Source: Noviherbaspirillum malthae (GTDB lineage: Bacteria > Pseudomonadota > Gammaproteobacteria > Burkholderiales > Burkholderiaceae_D). From it: a stretch of DNA of 64,000 bases. Below the pieces are notes generated by a model. That model did not search any database, was not told the origin of the DNA, and saw nothing but the letters and a program-made list of their open reading frames with translations. The first letter of the stretch is position 1. Each line of letters starts with the position of its first letter. A program made the translations under genes and the position numbers. Positions 55,424 through 63,749 of the stretch are shown piece by piece. Location of the stretch: assembly GCF_015352985.1 (NCBI RefSeq), contig NZ_JACYXF010000006.1, forward strand, positions 62,001 to 126,000. The letters run 5' to 3'.

Positions 55424-56634
55424 CCAAGACCACTACGCAGGATCAAATGCAGGATCAAGCGCAAGATCAATCCCGGGCGCGCTTCGCCACCCGGGTCATC
55501 CATGCCGGACAGTCGCCCGATCCATCGACCGGGGCCATCATGCCGCCGATCTATGCGACCTCGACCTTCGTCCAGCAGAGTCCCGGCGTGCACAAGGGGC
55601 TGGATTACGGACGTTCGCACAATCCGACGCGCTGGGCGCTGGAGCGCTGCGTGGCCGATCTCGAAGGCGGAGTGCAGGGATTCGCTTTCGCGTCGGGGCT
55701 CGCGGCGATCGCGACCGTGCTGGAAATCGCCGATGCCGGATCGCACATCATCGCCGGCGACGACATGTACGGCGGCAGCTACCGCCTGTTCGAGCGGGTG
55801 CGCAAGCGCAGCGCCGGATTGCAGTTCAGCTATGTCGACTTCACCAATCCTGAAAACCTGCTGGCCGCCCTGCGTCCGGATACGCGCATGGTATGGGTGG
55901 AAACGCCGACCAATCCGATGCTGAAGCTCGCCGACCTGCAGGCCATCGGCAGCATCTGCCGCGAGCGCGGCATCATTGCCGTCGCCGACAACACATTCGC
56001 GAGCCCGCGCGTGCAGCGTCCGCTTGAATTTGGCTTCGACATCGTCGTCCATTCGACGACCAAGTATCTCAACGGCCATTCCGACATCATCGGCGGCATC
56101 GCGGTCGTCGGCGGCGAGGCGCACCAGGCGGCATGGCGGGAACAGCTTGCCTTCCTCCAGAATTCCGTCGGGGCGATCGCCGGGCCGTTCGACAGCTTTC
56201 TGGCGCTTCGCGGCGTGAAGACGCTGGCGCTGCGCATGGAGCGCCACTGCCAGAATGCGATGGAGCTTGCGTCATGGCTGGAGGAGCAACCCAGGGTGTC
56301 GCGCGTTTATTACCCGGGGCTGGCCTCGCATCCGCAGCATGCGCTTGCACGCAGGCAGATGGACGGCTACGGCGGCATCATTTCCATCGAGCTGAAGACC
56401 GATCTCGCCGGCGCGCGCCGTTTTCTCGAGCGCTGCGAAGTCTTTGCGCTTGCCGAAAGCCTGGGCGGCGTGGAGAGCCTGATCGAGCATCCGGCGATCA
56501 TGACGCATGCGACCATTCCCGACGCGCAGCGTGCGCGGCTCGGCATCAGCGACGCGCTGATCCGGCTGTCGGTAGGGATCGAAGATGCGGAGGACTTGCG
56601 CCGGGACCTGGCGAACGCGCTTGCCGCAATATAG
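55420..56634 (+). CDS. Cystathionine gamma-synthase/gamma-lyase (Cys/Met metabolism PLP enzyme)
   Basis: 404 residues, fold-type I PLP enzyme: FATRVIHAGQSPDPSTGAIMPPIYATSTF, YGRSHNPTR, SGLAAI, and the lysine motif VVHSTTKYLNGHSD (K215). It begins with GTG overlapping the cystathionine beta-synthase stop. The first 18 residues are a low-complexity run of Gln-Asp repeats not normally found in the family. Paired with the beta-synthase it most likely cleaves cystathionine to cysteine (gamma-lyase), although gamma-synthase activity cannot be excluded by sequence. Confidence 0.92.
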   Translation: MTKTTTQDQMQDQAQDQSRARFATRVIHAGQSPDPSTGAIMPPIYATSTFVQQSPGVHKGLDYGRSHNPTRWALERCVADLEGGVQGFAFASGLAAIATVLEIADAGSHIIAGDDMYGGSYRLFERVRKRSAGLQFSYVDFTNPENLLAALRPDTRMVWVETPTNPMLKLADLQAIGSICRERGIIAVADNTFASPRVQRPLEFGFDIVVHSTTKYLNGHSDIIGGIAVVGGEAHQAAWREQLAFLQNSVGAIAGPFDSFLALRGVKTLALRMERHCQNAMELASWLEEQPRVSRVYYPGLASHPQHALARRQMDGYGGIISIELKTDLAGARRFLERCEVFALAESLGGVESLIEHPAIMTHATIPDAQRARLGISDALIRLSVGIEDAEDLRRDLANALAAI

Positions 56635-56707
56635 GGGCCATGCAGCGGATGCGGCGGTGCGGGCAACAGCATGTACAATCTGCACAATTTATGGAAAGGC
56701 AATTGAC

Positions 56708-57373
56708 ATGAGCACTGGACCCTACTTCGAACGCCTGGGCGAAGCCTACGCCGTGATAGGCGGCATTCCCGACCAGCAGATCACGCTGGACATCGAGCAG
56801 GTCAGCATTGCGCCCGACATGACCAGCATCGGGGTCAGCGGCGGCCGCTACCTGGAGCCGTCCAACTGGGACGGTCTGGTTCTGACGCCGGATATCTGGC
56901 TCTCCCTGTGCCCGGCGTATATCGACATCGTCTGGCCGCTCGTGGAGAACCGGGAAGCCTACGGCATCGAGGCGTTCTGGCAGATCGAAGGCCGCTTCAC
57001 CAGCCGGTTCGAACTCGCGATGGCGCACCTGTTCAACGTGAGCCCGGAGGATGCGGAAGACCTGTTCGGCATGCGAGGCGATGACGAAATGGACGACCGC
57101 TCCGACAAGCAGGTGTTCCTGGACAGGATTACCGCATTTTTGCAAGACAATGGACAGGAAGTCACCATCGGCTCGGGTCATGTGGACCAGCATGAAATGC
57201 TCGAGCACGGCATAGCGCCTGCCGAAAGCGCACCCGCCGTCAAGACCGGCTTTGCCGCTACTGCCTTGGAAAGCGATATGCCGGGAGCGGAAACGCTCGA
57301 GACCGAAGCCTCGGCCACTGCGGTTTCGCCTGTCGTGCATGAGCAGAGCGTCGAGCAAAAAGAAGGCAACTAG
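56708..57373 (+). CDS. Conserved protein of unknown function
   Basis: 221 residues, acidic, without signal peptide or membrane segments. The first ~140 residues look folded (GEAYAVIGGIPDQQITLDIEQ, SNWDGLVLTPDIWLSLCPAY, FELAMAHLFNVSPEDAEDLFGM), the last 60 are low-complexity and Ala/Glu-rich. GGAAAGG lies before the ATG; a 41-codon upstream extension overlaps the previous gene and is rejected. I recognise no family. The preceding transsulfuration gene ends 73 bases upstream, so cotranscription is possible. Confidence 0.65.
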   Translation: MSTGPYFERLGEAYAVIGGIPDQQITLDIEQVSIAPDMTSIGVSGGRYLEPSNWDGLVLTPDIWLSLCPAYIDIVWPLVENREAYGIEAFWQIEGRFTSRFELAMAHLFNVSPEDAEDLFGMRGDDEMDDRSDKQVFLDRITAFLQDNGQEVTIGSGHVDQHEMLEHGIAPAESAPAVKTGFAATALESDMPGAETLETEASATAVSPVVHEQSVEQKEGN

Positions 57374-57688
57374 GCAAGACAACTGAGCAAAATATCCTCG
57401 CCGGCGCCCGGGCCGGCGATTCAAATCCGTCAACACTATCTATATCCGGCCTTGACGGACGCATGACGGAATCATCATTGGGCCATCCGGAATTTCCCCG
57501 ATTTCGCGCTCCAGGAATCCAGAAATCCAGATTCGGACGGGCTGAAGCCGCAATCCAGCCTCGATTGTGCATGCTGATCGAACAGTGAGTTCACACAGCG
57601 CTTGTTTATCCCGCGCACGCCTCTCCCTACAATAACGCCATATCAGTTTCCAGCCCCATGGCGGTCAATCAAGGTAGCAGAGGTTGTT
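57374..57688. other. Intergenic region before mlaC-like gene
   Basis: About 315 bases. A GC-rich hairpin (CGCCGGC...GCCGGCG, 57399-57418) just after the preceding gene may act as a weak terminator. No gene supported. Confidence 0.45.
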
Positions 57689-58372
57689 GTGAATCATTAC
57701 AAGAAAGTTTTCCTGCCGGCGTTCGCGGCATTTGCCTTCGGCCTTGCCGCTTACATTCCCGTCGCCGGCGCGCAGACAGCGCAGTCAGCGCAAACTGTGG
57801 CAGAGTCAGCCGAGGCGCCGCAGGTGCTGATCCAGCGTGTCACTCAGGAAGTGCTTGAAATTGCGCGCAATGACAAGGATGTCAAGGCCGGCGATCGAAA
57901 GCGCATTCACCAGCTGGTCGAAACCAAGATCCTGCCGCATGTCGACTTCCAGCGCACCACGTCCATGGCCGTCGGCCGCTACTGGCGCGAGGCGTCGCCG
58001 CAGCAACAGCAGCAGCTGATCGGCGAGTTCCGGTCTTTGCTGATGCATACCTATGCCGGCGCACTGTCGCAGATCGGTTCACAGAAGCCGGACTTCAAGC
58101 CGCAGCGCAGCCATGCCGACGAGTCTGAAGCCGAAGTGCGCTTCCAGGTGTCGCAGGCGCGGGGCGGCGATCCGATGCAGCTCAGCTACCGCCTGTACAA
58201 GTCGGCGGACGGCTGGAAGGTTTATGACGTCAACCTGCTCGGCGCATGGCTGATCGAAACCTACAAGGGCAGTTTTGCCGCCGAGATCGGCAAGAGCGGC
58301 ATCGACGGCCTGATCCGCTCGCTGGCCGAAAAGAACAGGAAACTTGCAGGTGCGCCCGTGCCCAAGGCTTGA
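57689..58372 (+). CDS. mlaC: MlaC-family phospholipid-binding ABC transporter accessory protein
   Basis: 227 residues with a signal peptide (NHYKKVFLPAFAAFAFGLAAYIPVAGA). The mature protein carries Ttg2D/MlaC features: a helical N-terminal part, ILPHVDFQRTTSMAVGRYWREASPQQQQQLIGEFRSLL, and VYDVNLLGAWLIETYKGSFAAEI. MlaC shuttles phospholipids across the periplasm between the outer-membrane MlaA complex and the inner-membrane MlaFEDB. I choose a GTG start because the leader begins there; an upstream in-frame extension lacks leader character. The other mla genes are not in the window. Its stop codon lies at the edge of a MITE-like repeat. Confidence 0.85.
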   Translation: MNHYKKVFLPAFAAFAFGLAAYIPVAGAQTAQSAQTVAESAEAPQVLIQRVTQEVLEIARNDKDVKAGDRKRIHQLVETKILPHVDFQRTTSMAVGRYWREASPQQQQQLIGEFRSLLMHTYAGALSQIGSQKPDFKPQRSHADESEAEVRFQVSQARGGDPMQLSYRLYKSADGWKVYDVNLLGAWLIETYKGSFAAEIGKSGIDGLIRSLAEKNRKLAGAPVPKA

Positions 58373-58493
58373 GAGCTGGTATGAAAACTGTCGCGAGCGG
58401 TTTGAGCCCGGTACGAGGAGCGCACGCGTACGCGAGGTAGGGCGGGCACCGCGGTGCGGCTTCACGCCGCGCAGCGATTTTTCAAACAGCCTC
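58371..58493 (+). repeat. MITE-like intergenic repeat, copy 1
   Basis: A 123-base element with terminal inverted repeats (GAGAGCTGGTATGAAAA at one end, TTTTTCAAACAGCCTC at the other). Its centre (GAGGAGCGCACGCGTACGCG) reappears in reverse orientation in copy 2 at 60925-61041. It begins inside the stop codon of the mlaC-like gene, so insertion or excision may have shaped the end of that gene. Confidence 0.7.
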
Positions 58494-58555
58494 TGAAGGC
58501 GGACGGTATTGAATGCGTAACGTGTCTCTCGTTAGTTCCGGATGAACTAACTTAC

Positions 58556-58588
58556 GCCCCCTGCGGTTCCGCCGCAGGGGGCTTTTTT
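58556..58588 (+). terminator. Rho-independent terminator
   Basis: GCCCCCTGCGG and its perfect complement (11 base pairs, loop TTCCG) are followed by six T residues. It is downstream of the mlaC-like gene and repeat copy 1, so it probably ends that transcript. Confidence 0.9.
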
Positions 58589-58841
58589 AAATGAATGGCT
58601 GTCCCATCAATTTGTCTCACCGCAGACATGGGCGTTAAATCCGTAGTTGACCGAAGAGGCGCATGCCTATTCGGTCAACTCGTGCTGCGCCGAAAGCGCT
58701 TGCCGGCTGGTTCGGCGTCTTATATGGCTCGGTGGTTGCGTTATATAAAACCAAGGATACCGATTTTCGGCCAAAGCCATTGCCATCGAAAGCCGCTTTG
58801 TGAAGCGCCGGTTTTGAAGATGTATTTCAGCGAGTGATCAC
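58589..58841. other. Noncoding stretch between terminator and AAA+ gene
   Basis: No gene seen. An 11-base-pair inverted repeat (AGTTGACCGAA at 58645 and its complement at 58670) may end transcription of the minus-strand AAA+ gene, though no T-run follows. Confidence 0.45.
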
Positions 58842-60821
58842 CTACGCCTCCGTCTGGATTGCCCGATCAATAAAATTCTCCGCCACCGATGTATCCGCGT
58901 TGGACGTATTGGCCGCAGGCGCCTCCTTCTGTGCACCGGCAACGCGGCGTATAGAACCCATGCTGCGTCGGAATTGAAGGCCGGTCAAAGGAGTTTCCGG
59001 TCTGCCATCCATAGAGCCTCCGGATATACTGAAGATACGAGGGATACCGGGCCTTGCACTGCTCGTTTTGGGTGTTTCATTGAGAAGCGATTCATCAAAG
59101 CGATTCTCGATGAGTTGCTTTATGTAAGCCGTTGATATGTCATGACCCTCACTTGTCATGTCGTACACGCCATCGTATTTCTTGCTGAAGATCTGGGCAG
59201 CGACGGCACCTGTGATTCTTTCGACGAGCCGCGTTCCAGGTACGTCGCGCACCTTGTCCTCCTCGAGCACCATGGAAATAACCAGTTTTTTCAACGCATT
59301 CACAGGCTCGACCGGGTTTGCGTTTCTCCTGAGATTATCGATGGCGGTATCCCAAGCCTTCTCCGCCAGCGTTTCCTTGAGCCCATCAGGAATCGGAGGC
59401 ATCTCCAGGTAAGTTATCCTGCTCATCAGCGCTCTTAACGAATCCCGTGAGTTTTCCGGCAACAGGTCGGGAGTCATCGTGGTATTGGACGTCACAATGA
59501 TATTCAGCTGATTGGGAATGACTGCCTGAAACAGCTCGGGAACTGCCAGCGTTTCCCGGTCCAGCCTCTCCTTCAGGTCCTGAAGGATTTGACACACCGT
59601 ATCGCTGTTGAATTCATCGCCGAATTCCTCCAAATGGATGATGGCATTCGGCTCACTTGCTATGAGCTTCACAAAGAAGTCTCCCATTCTTTCAAGCAGG
59701 GGTTTGTCGCTTCGTATTCCATAGATGCCCTCCCCGTCTTTTTGGCCGAAAATCTGGTCCAGCCGCTTCCCTTTGGCCATGATTTTTATGTAGGGAAGTT
59801 CGAGGGCCTTTGCAAGGTTCTTGGCAAGGTGGGTTTTTCCGGTGCCTGGCGAACCTGCAAGGTAGAGCAAGGACGCGCCATTCCCATCCAGTGATTTCTG
59901 CCGCACTGTCGCGACATAGTCTGTAAGCCTGGACTGCAGGGTGGGTTCATAACCCGCAACCAGCGCCTTCACATTCTGGTCAATTCGCATTCGTGCCGCC
60001 AGGTCGCCGCCGTTTTCCATATGGGACACGTTCTTTGGCGTCTGTGGGATTGCCCGGATCCAGACGTATCGCTCGAGGTCTTCCTTCAACATTTCGATAC
60101 CCCGCTCCATCGGGGAAAGATTACCTGCGGGCCTCAGCATTTCGTCGAATGTTGCGGCGAATGCTCGATCAAGCTCGTCATTCAGTTTTTGCAATGCCTT
60201 CTTGTTCGCTTCGAGGACATGGCTATTCTCAAAAAATTCCTTTTCTTCCTTTCTGAATGCTTCATGAATGTAGCGGAGAATTTTCACCGACATGTCTTTA
60301 TCGTCTTCCAGATAGGCCTTCTTGCCGGCCGCGATCAGGGCTGGAATAAGGTCCTTCACCAGAGTCGCGGCGGTTGCGCTGATGCCCCCAATCAACGCGC
60401 TTCTATCCCCAAAGCTCCAAGAAGGCTGATGGCCTAATCCCGCAGGTGCCGCCTGTCCGCGTGCATTGGATGCTTCCTCTTGCGGCGAGGAGGCGGGATC
60501 CAGCATTCGGCTTGCCAGATACACGGCTGTGCTGGTGGCAAGCGTAGTCGCCATCGGAATTCCAGCCTCATGCATGAGGATAGTCAAGATTCTTTTAAGG
60601 CGCGGCATGACGTGCTGCTGCGACCGCGCGTACTCCTGGTGAAGAGCCCGCCACCTAGTTGCCGTCGCAACCAGCGAATACGGACGTACCGGCCTTTGGG
60701 AAATATCGAGGTGGCCGGAGGATTCCGGTCGAGTGACTTGGGTACTTTCTGAATACGCTTCAGGAGAAATCAAGGACTGCGGCAGCAATGCGTGGGGCGC
60801 GCCGGAGACAGATATTGGCAT
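58842..60821 (-). CDS. Orphan AAA+ ATPase of unknown function
   Basis: 659 residues. One AAA+ module occupies about 285-560: Walker A GSPGTGKT (G323-T330), a Walker-B-like strand IIHLEE (394-399, with Glu replacing the usual Asp), sensor-1 asparagine in IIVTSNTT (N446) and an arginine in LMSRITYLEM as possible finger. The N-terminal 280 residues are unlike any family I recognise. They comprise a flexible Ser/Pro-rich start, two hydrophobic helices (about 87-105 and 141-165) and charged coiled-coil-like sequence (KEEKEFFENSHVLEANKKALQKLNDELDRAF). The GC content is visibly lower than in its neighbours and the gene is bracketed by inverted repeats, suggesting transfer. Possible host-interaction or stress disaggregase role; not decided by sequence. 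Confidence 0.75.
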   Translation of the reverse strand: MPISVSGAPHALLPQSLISPEAYSESTQVTRPESSGHLDISQRPVRPYSLVATATRWRALHQEYARSQQHVMPRLKRILTILMHEAGIPMATTLATSTAVYLASRMLDPASSPQEEASNARGQAAPAGLGHQPSWSFGDRSALIGGISATAATLVKDLIPALIAAGKKAYLEDDKDMSVKILRYIHEAFRKEEKEFFENSHVLEANKKALQKLNDELDRAFAATFDEMLRPAGNLSPMERGIEMLKEDLERYVWIRAIPQTPKNVSHMENGGDLAARMRIDQNVKALVAGYEPTLQSRLTDYVATVRQKSLDGNGASLLYLAGSPGTGKTHLAKNLAKALELPYIKIMAKGKRLDQIFGQKDGEGIYGIRSDKPLLERMGDFFVKLIASEPNAIIHLEEFGDEFNSDTVCQILQDLKERLDRETLAVPELFQAVIPNQLNIIVTSNTTMTPDLLPENSRDSLRALMSRITYLEMPPIPDGLKETLAEKAWDTAIDNLRRNANPVEPVNALKKLVISMVLEEDKVRDVPGTRLVERITGAVAAQIFSKKYDGVYDMTSEGHDISTAYIKQLIENRFDESLLNETPKTSSARPGIPRIFSISGGSMDGRPETPLTGLQFRRSMGSIRRVAGAQKEAPAANTSNADTSVAENFIDRAIQTEA

Positions 60822-60901
60822 GACTGGGAAATTCCAAAAAAATTGTTAACAAAAGTCGCTGTGCATCCTTATCTTCGTGACGCGAGGCGTCGGTAGATAG
60901 C

Positions 60902-60922
60902 ATTGAACCAGACTGATTCAAT
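60902..60922. promoter_or_regulatory. 21-base near-perfect palindrome upstream of the AAA+ gene
   Basis: ATTGAA and TTCAAT form the outer arms and CAG/CTG the inner arms; apart from the centre base only one pair is mismatched. It lies 81 bases upstream of the AAA+ start and three bases from repeat copy 2, an expected place for an operator. Confidence 0.5.
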
Positions 60923-60924
60923 GA

Positions 60925-61041
60925 GAGCCTGCTTGAAAAGCTGATGCGCGTCGTGATTCCCGTACTGAGGTACTCGGCCTGCCTCACGCACGTGTGCGCT
61001 CCTAGAGGTTCAGGCCGCTCGCTGCCGCTTTCAAACAGCCT
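60925..61041 (-). repeat. MITE-like intergenic repeat, copy 2 (inverted relative to copy 1)
   Basis: A 117-base element ending in CTTTCAAACAGCCTC with the matching GAGCCTGCTTGAAAAG at the other end. Its reverse complement aligns with copy 1 along the whole length, best in the GAGCGG and AGGAGCGCAC segments. Confidence 0.7.
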
Positions 61042-61569
61042 CCGGGAGGCATGCGTCATGGGTGACGAATTTTCTTTTCCAGTTCCATTCGATCAGAAAA
61101 ATTCTGATGGTCCGATTCTTGTTTGGTCCGGATCATTTTCAGTGCTGCCCAGTCTATCGATGGCAAATAGAGTAGCTAGGCGACGTGGCCGGGAAGACTT
61201 TCCTGCGGGCGAAGGCGTGTTGACGCGACATGGCAAGCTCGGACCATGGCAAGGTGGGGCCGGCCTCCGCACACGACGCCGTGGCGCAGGCAAGGCGTAC
61301 GGGATCGACAGTGCAATCAAGCCGAAAGCGCTTGAGTATAAGCGCGTAGGTGGTTGATCGAGATTTTCAGGCCGTGGCAGTCATGAGCGCCCGCGTTCTG
61401 CCGTGCCTTTGGCAAGCGAAGCATCCTGGTTCAAGACAGGATGCTTGGGCGCAGAACAGCTTCCGGCGAAAACGATCGGCTCGTCGAAAGGAACATGCTA
61501 TCCGTGCGACTCGCCGACTGGGTTCTGGCACCCAAGCGCGGTCCTCATCCAGTGCAAAGCCCGCCTTGT
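61042..61569. other. Region without a supported gene; hairpin near rlhA 3' end
   Basis: About 530 bases. A plus-strand frame starting at ATG 61060 could encode about 99 residues, but it has no ribosome site and biased, arginine-rich composition. A 10-base-pair inverted repeat (AAGCATCCTG, 61419-61446) may terminate rlhA on the minus strand. Confidence 0.4.
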
Positions 61570-63546
61570 TCAGGCGGCAGGCCGGCGCCGGTGAAAGACC
61601 ATCGGGCTGTACGGCACGGCCGACGGCGGCGGCGAGTTCAGGATGCCCGGCTTCATCGCGCCCACCACGTGCATCTCGCAAGGCTTGCAGTCGAAGCGCA
61701 GCGTATAGCGCTCGTTGCCGCTGACCAGCGTCATCGGTTCCGCCTTGACCTGGCCCTGCACGCCTTGCACGCCCTTGGCCTGCTTGGGGCAGAGGTTGAA
61801 TGAAAAGCGCAGGCAGTGCTTGGTGATCATCAGCGACACTTCGCCCGGCTCTTCATGGGCTTCGTAGGCGGCATCGATCAGCTGCACGCCGTGCTTGTGG
61901 TAGAAGGCGCGCGCCTTTTCATTGTAAACATTGGCCAGGTAGGAAAGCTGCGTCTCGGGATAGGCCGGGCGCGGCTCCGCGGGCGCCTTGCGCGGCGGAC
62001 GCTCCCAGGCGGCGAGACGGGCGGCTTCATGCGAGGCGATGGCATCGCGCCGCAGCGCGTTGATGGCTGCTGCCGGCACGAACCAGGGCTGCGACAGCGA
62101 CAGCTCAACCTCGGCCGCTTCGAACATGGTGTTGCCGAGCTTGCCGAGGCTGGCTCGCAAGCCGGACTCCGCCTGCGCTGCCTGCTGCGCAGGCTGCAGC
62201 GCCATCACGGAATCGGTCGCGCTGACGATGCCGTCCTCGTCCGTAATCGACAGGCGCAAGCCGTCGCGATTCTCATTCTCGGACAGGGTCAGCCGAAGCG
62301 ATACCTTGCGTTCCGCCGATTTCTTCTGCAAGGCGCCTTCCCACTGGTGATCGCGGTTGCGATGAATGACGATGCCGGCTTTCAGCCCGGGCAGGGCGGC
62401 CAGGCTTTCATTGGGATAGATGCGCCAGCGCTGGCCTTCCTCATCCTCGCCCAGTTTCTCCACCTTGTTTGCAAGGATGCCGACGGTGGTGCGCTTGTTC
62501 ATGTAATTGAGACCGTCGCCGTTGGCCAGCGGCGCATTCGCCAGCAGGTCGAAATACTCGTTCCCGATCCGGCTGACCGTACCCACTTCCACTCCCACAT
62601 ACTTCGGCGAATCGAATGCGCCGATGTCGCCCTGGCGTCCCTGCGCGAAATAGTCGGTGTGGCCGCGGTGGAAGTTCTTGTCGACGTCGGGAGCAAACAT
62701 CAGGCGCGTGCGACCGCTGGAAGCGCGTGAAAACTCCGGCCGGCGCTCCAGGATCTCGTCGAGCAGCTGGCGGTAGTGGCCGGTGATGTTCTTCACATAG
62801 CCCATGTCCTTGTAACGGCCCTCGATCTTGAACGAACGGATGCCGGCGTCGATCAGCGCTTCCAGGTTGCGGCTCTGGTCATTGTCCTTCATCGACAGCA
62901 GGTGCTTTTCATAGGCCACCACGCGCCCCTGACCGTCGGTGAGCGTGTAGGGCAGGCGGCAGGCCTGCGAGCAGTCGCCGCGGTTGGCGCTGCGGCCGGT
63001 ATCGGCGTGCGAGATGTAGCATTGCCCGGAAAACGCCACGCACAGTGCGCCGTGGATGAAGTATTCGAGCGGCGTGTCGACTTCCTCGCGAATCTTTCTG
63101 ATCTGGTCCAGGGTGAGTTCCCGTGCCAGCACCAGCTGGGAGAAGCCGACCGCGCCTAAGAAGCGCGCCTTGTCGACGGTGCGGATATCGCATTGCGTGC
63201 TGGCATGCAGCTGGATGGGCGGCAGGTCCATTTCCACCAGGCCCATGTCCTGCACGATGAGCGCATCGACGCCCGCATCGTAGAGCTGCCAGATCTGCTT
63301 GCGCGCCGTTTCCAGTTCGGCATCGTGCATGATGGTATTCATGGTCACGAAGATGCGGGCGCGGTAGTGGTGCGCAAATTCCACCAAGGCGGAAATATCC
63401 TCCAGCGAATTGCTGGCGTTGTGGCGCGCGCCGAACGCAGGACCTCCGATATAGACAGCGTCCGCGCCGTGCAGGATGGCTTCGCGGCCGATCTCGGCGG
63501 TCTTGGCGGGGGACAACAATTCGAGCTGGTGGGCAAGGAGCGACAT
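61570..63546 (-). CDS. rlhA: 23S rRNA C2501 hydroxylation protein RlhA (peptidase U32 family)
   Basis: 658 residues, against 653 for E. coli RlhA (YdcP). It follows that protein closely: LELLSPAKTAEIGREAILHGADAVYIGGPAFGARHNASNS at the start, LHASTQCDIRTV, the U32 signature FIHGALCVAFSGQCYISHADTGRSANRGDCSQACRLPY with its cysteines, SFKIEGRYKDMGYVKNIT, then the DUF3656 domain and the C-terminal KHCLRFSFNLCPKQAKG. It modifies cytidine 2501 of 23S rRNA by hydroxylation. The shorter paralogue TrhP (about 450 residues) is excluded by length. Start at MSLLAHQLELL. Confidence 0.92.
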   Translation of the reverse strand: MSLLAHQLELLSPAKTAEIGREAILHGADAVYIGGPAFGARHNASNSLEDISALVEFAHHYRARIFVTMNTIMHDAELETARKQIWQLYDAGVDALIVQDMGLVEMDLPPIQLHASTQCDIRTVDKARFLGAVGFSQLVLARELTLDQIRKIREEVDTPLEYFIHGALCVAFSGQCYISHADTGRSANRGDCSQACRLPYTLTDGQGRVVAYEKHLLSMKDNDQSRNLEALIDAGIRSFKIEGRYKDMGYVKNITGHYRQLLDEILERRPEFSRASSGRTRLMFAPDVDKNFHRGHTDYFAQGRQGDIGAFDSPKYVGVEVGTVSRIGNEYFDLLANAPLANGDGLNYMNKRTTVGILANKVEKLGEDEEGQRWRIYPNESLAALPGLKAGIVIHRNRDHQWEGALQKKSAERKVSLRLTLSENENRDGLRLSITDEDGIVSATDSVMALQPAQQAAQAESGLRASLGKLGNTMFEAAEVELSLSQPWFVPAAAINALRRDAIASHEAARLAAWERPPRKAPAEPRPAYPETQLSYLANVYNEKARAFYHKHGVQLIDAAYEAHEEPGEVSLMITKHCLRFSFNLCPKQAKGVQGVQGQVKAEPMTLVSGNERYTLRFDCKPCEMHVVGAMKPGILNSPPPSAVPYSPMVFHRRRPAA

Positions 63547-63749
63547 GGTGAAATCCGATCAGGCGGCAGCGGCTGCAGGGGAAGGCGGAGATTATAGCCA
63601 ATGCAGGATGCTTGGGCCGGAATCGACGTTAAAACTGCAGGAGCAGGTGCGACTATGTCAGTCAGAAAGATTGCATGAAATGCAATGGCGTTTCAGTACG
63701 GCTGCTTCGCACGGTTGAGCCGCCGTGCCGGAGCAGCCAAGGATGACAT

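Noticed and set aside
57689..58372. A complete mla phospholipid transport operon
   Set aside because: Only the mlaC-like gene is present; no mlaF, mlaE, mlaD or mlaB homologue adjoins it in this window.
60944..61357. 137-codon plus-strand frame after the AAA+ gene
   Set aside because: It overlaps the MITE-like repeat, lacks a ribosome site and has an arginine-rich composition; a real shorter gene from 61060 cannot be excluded but is not supported.
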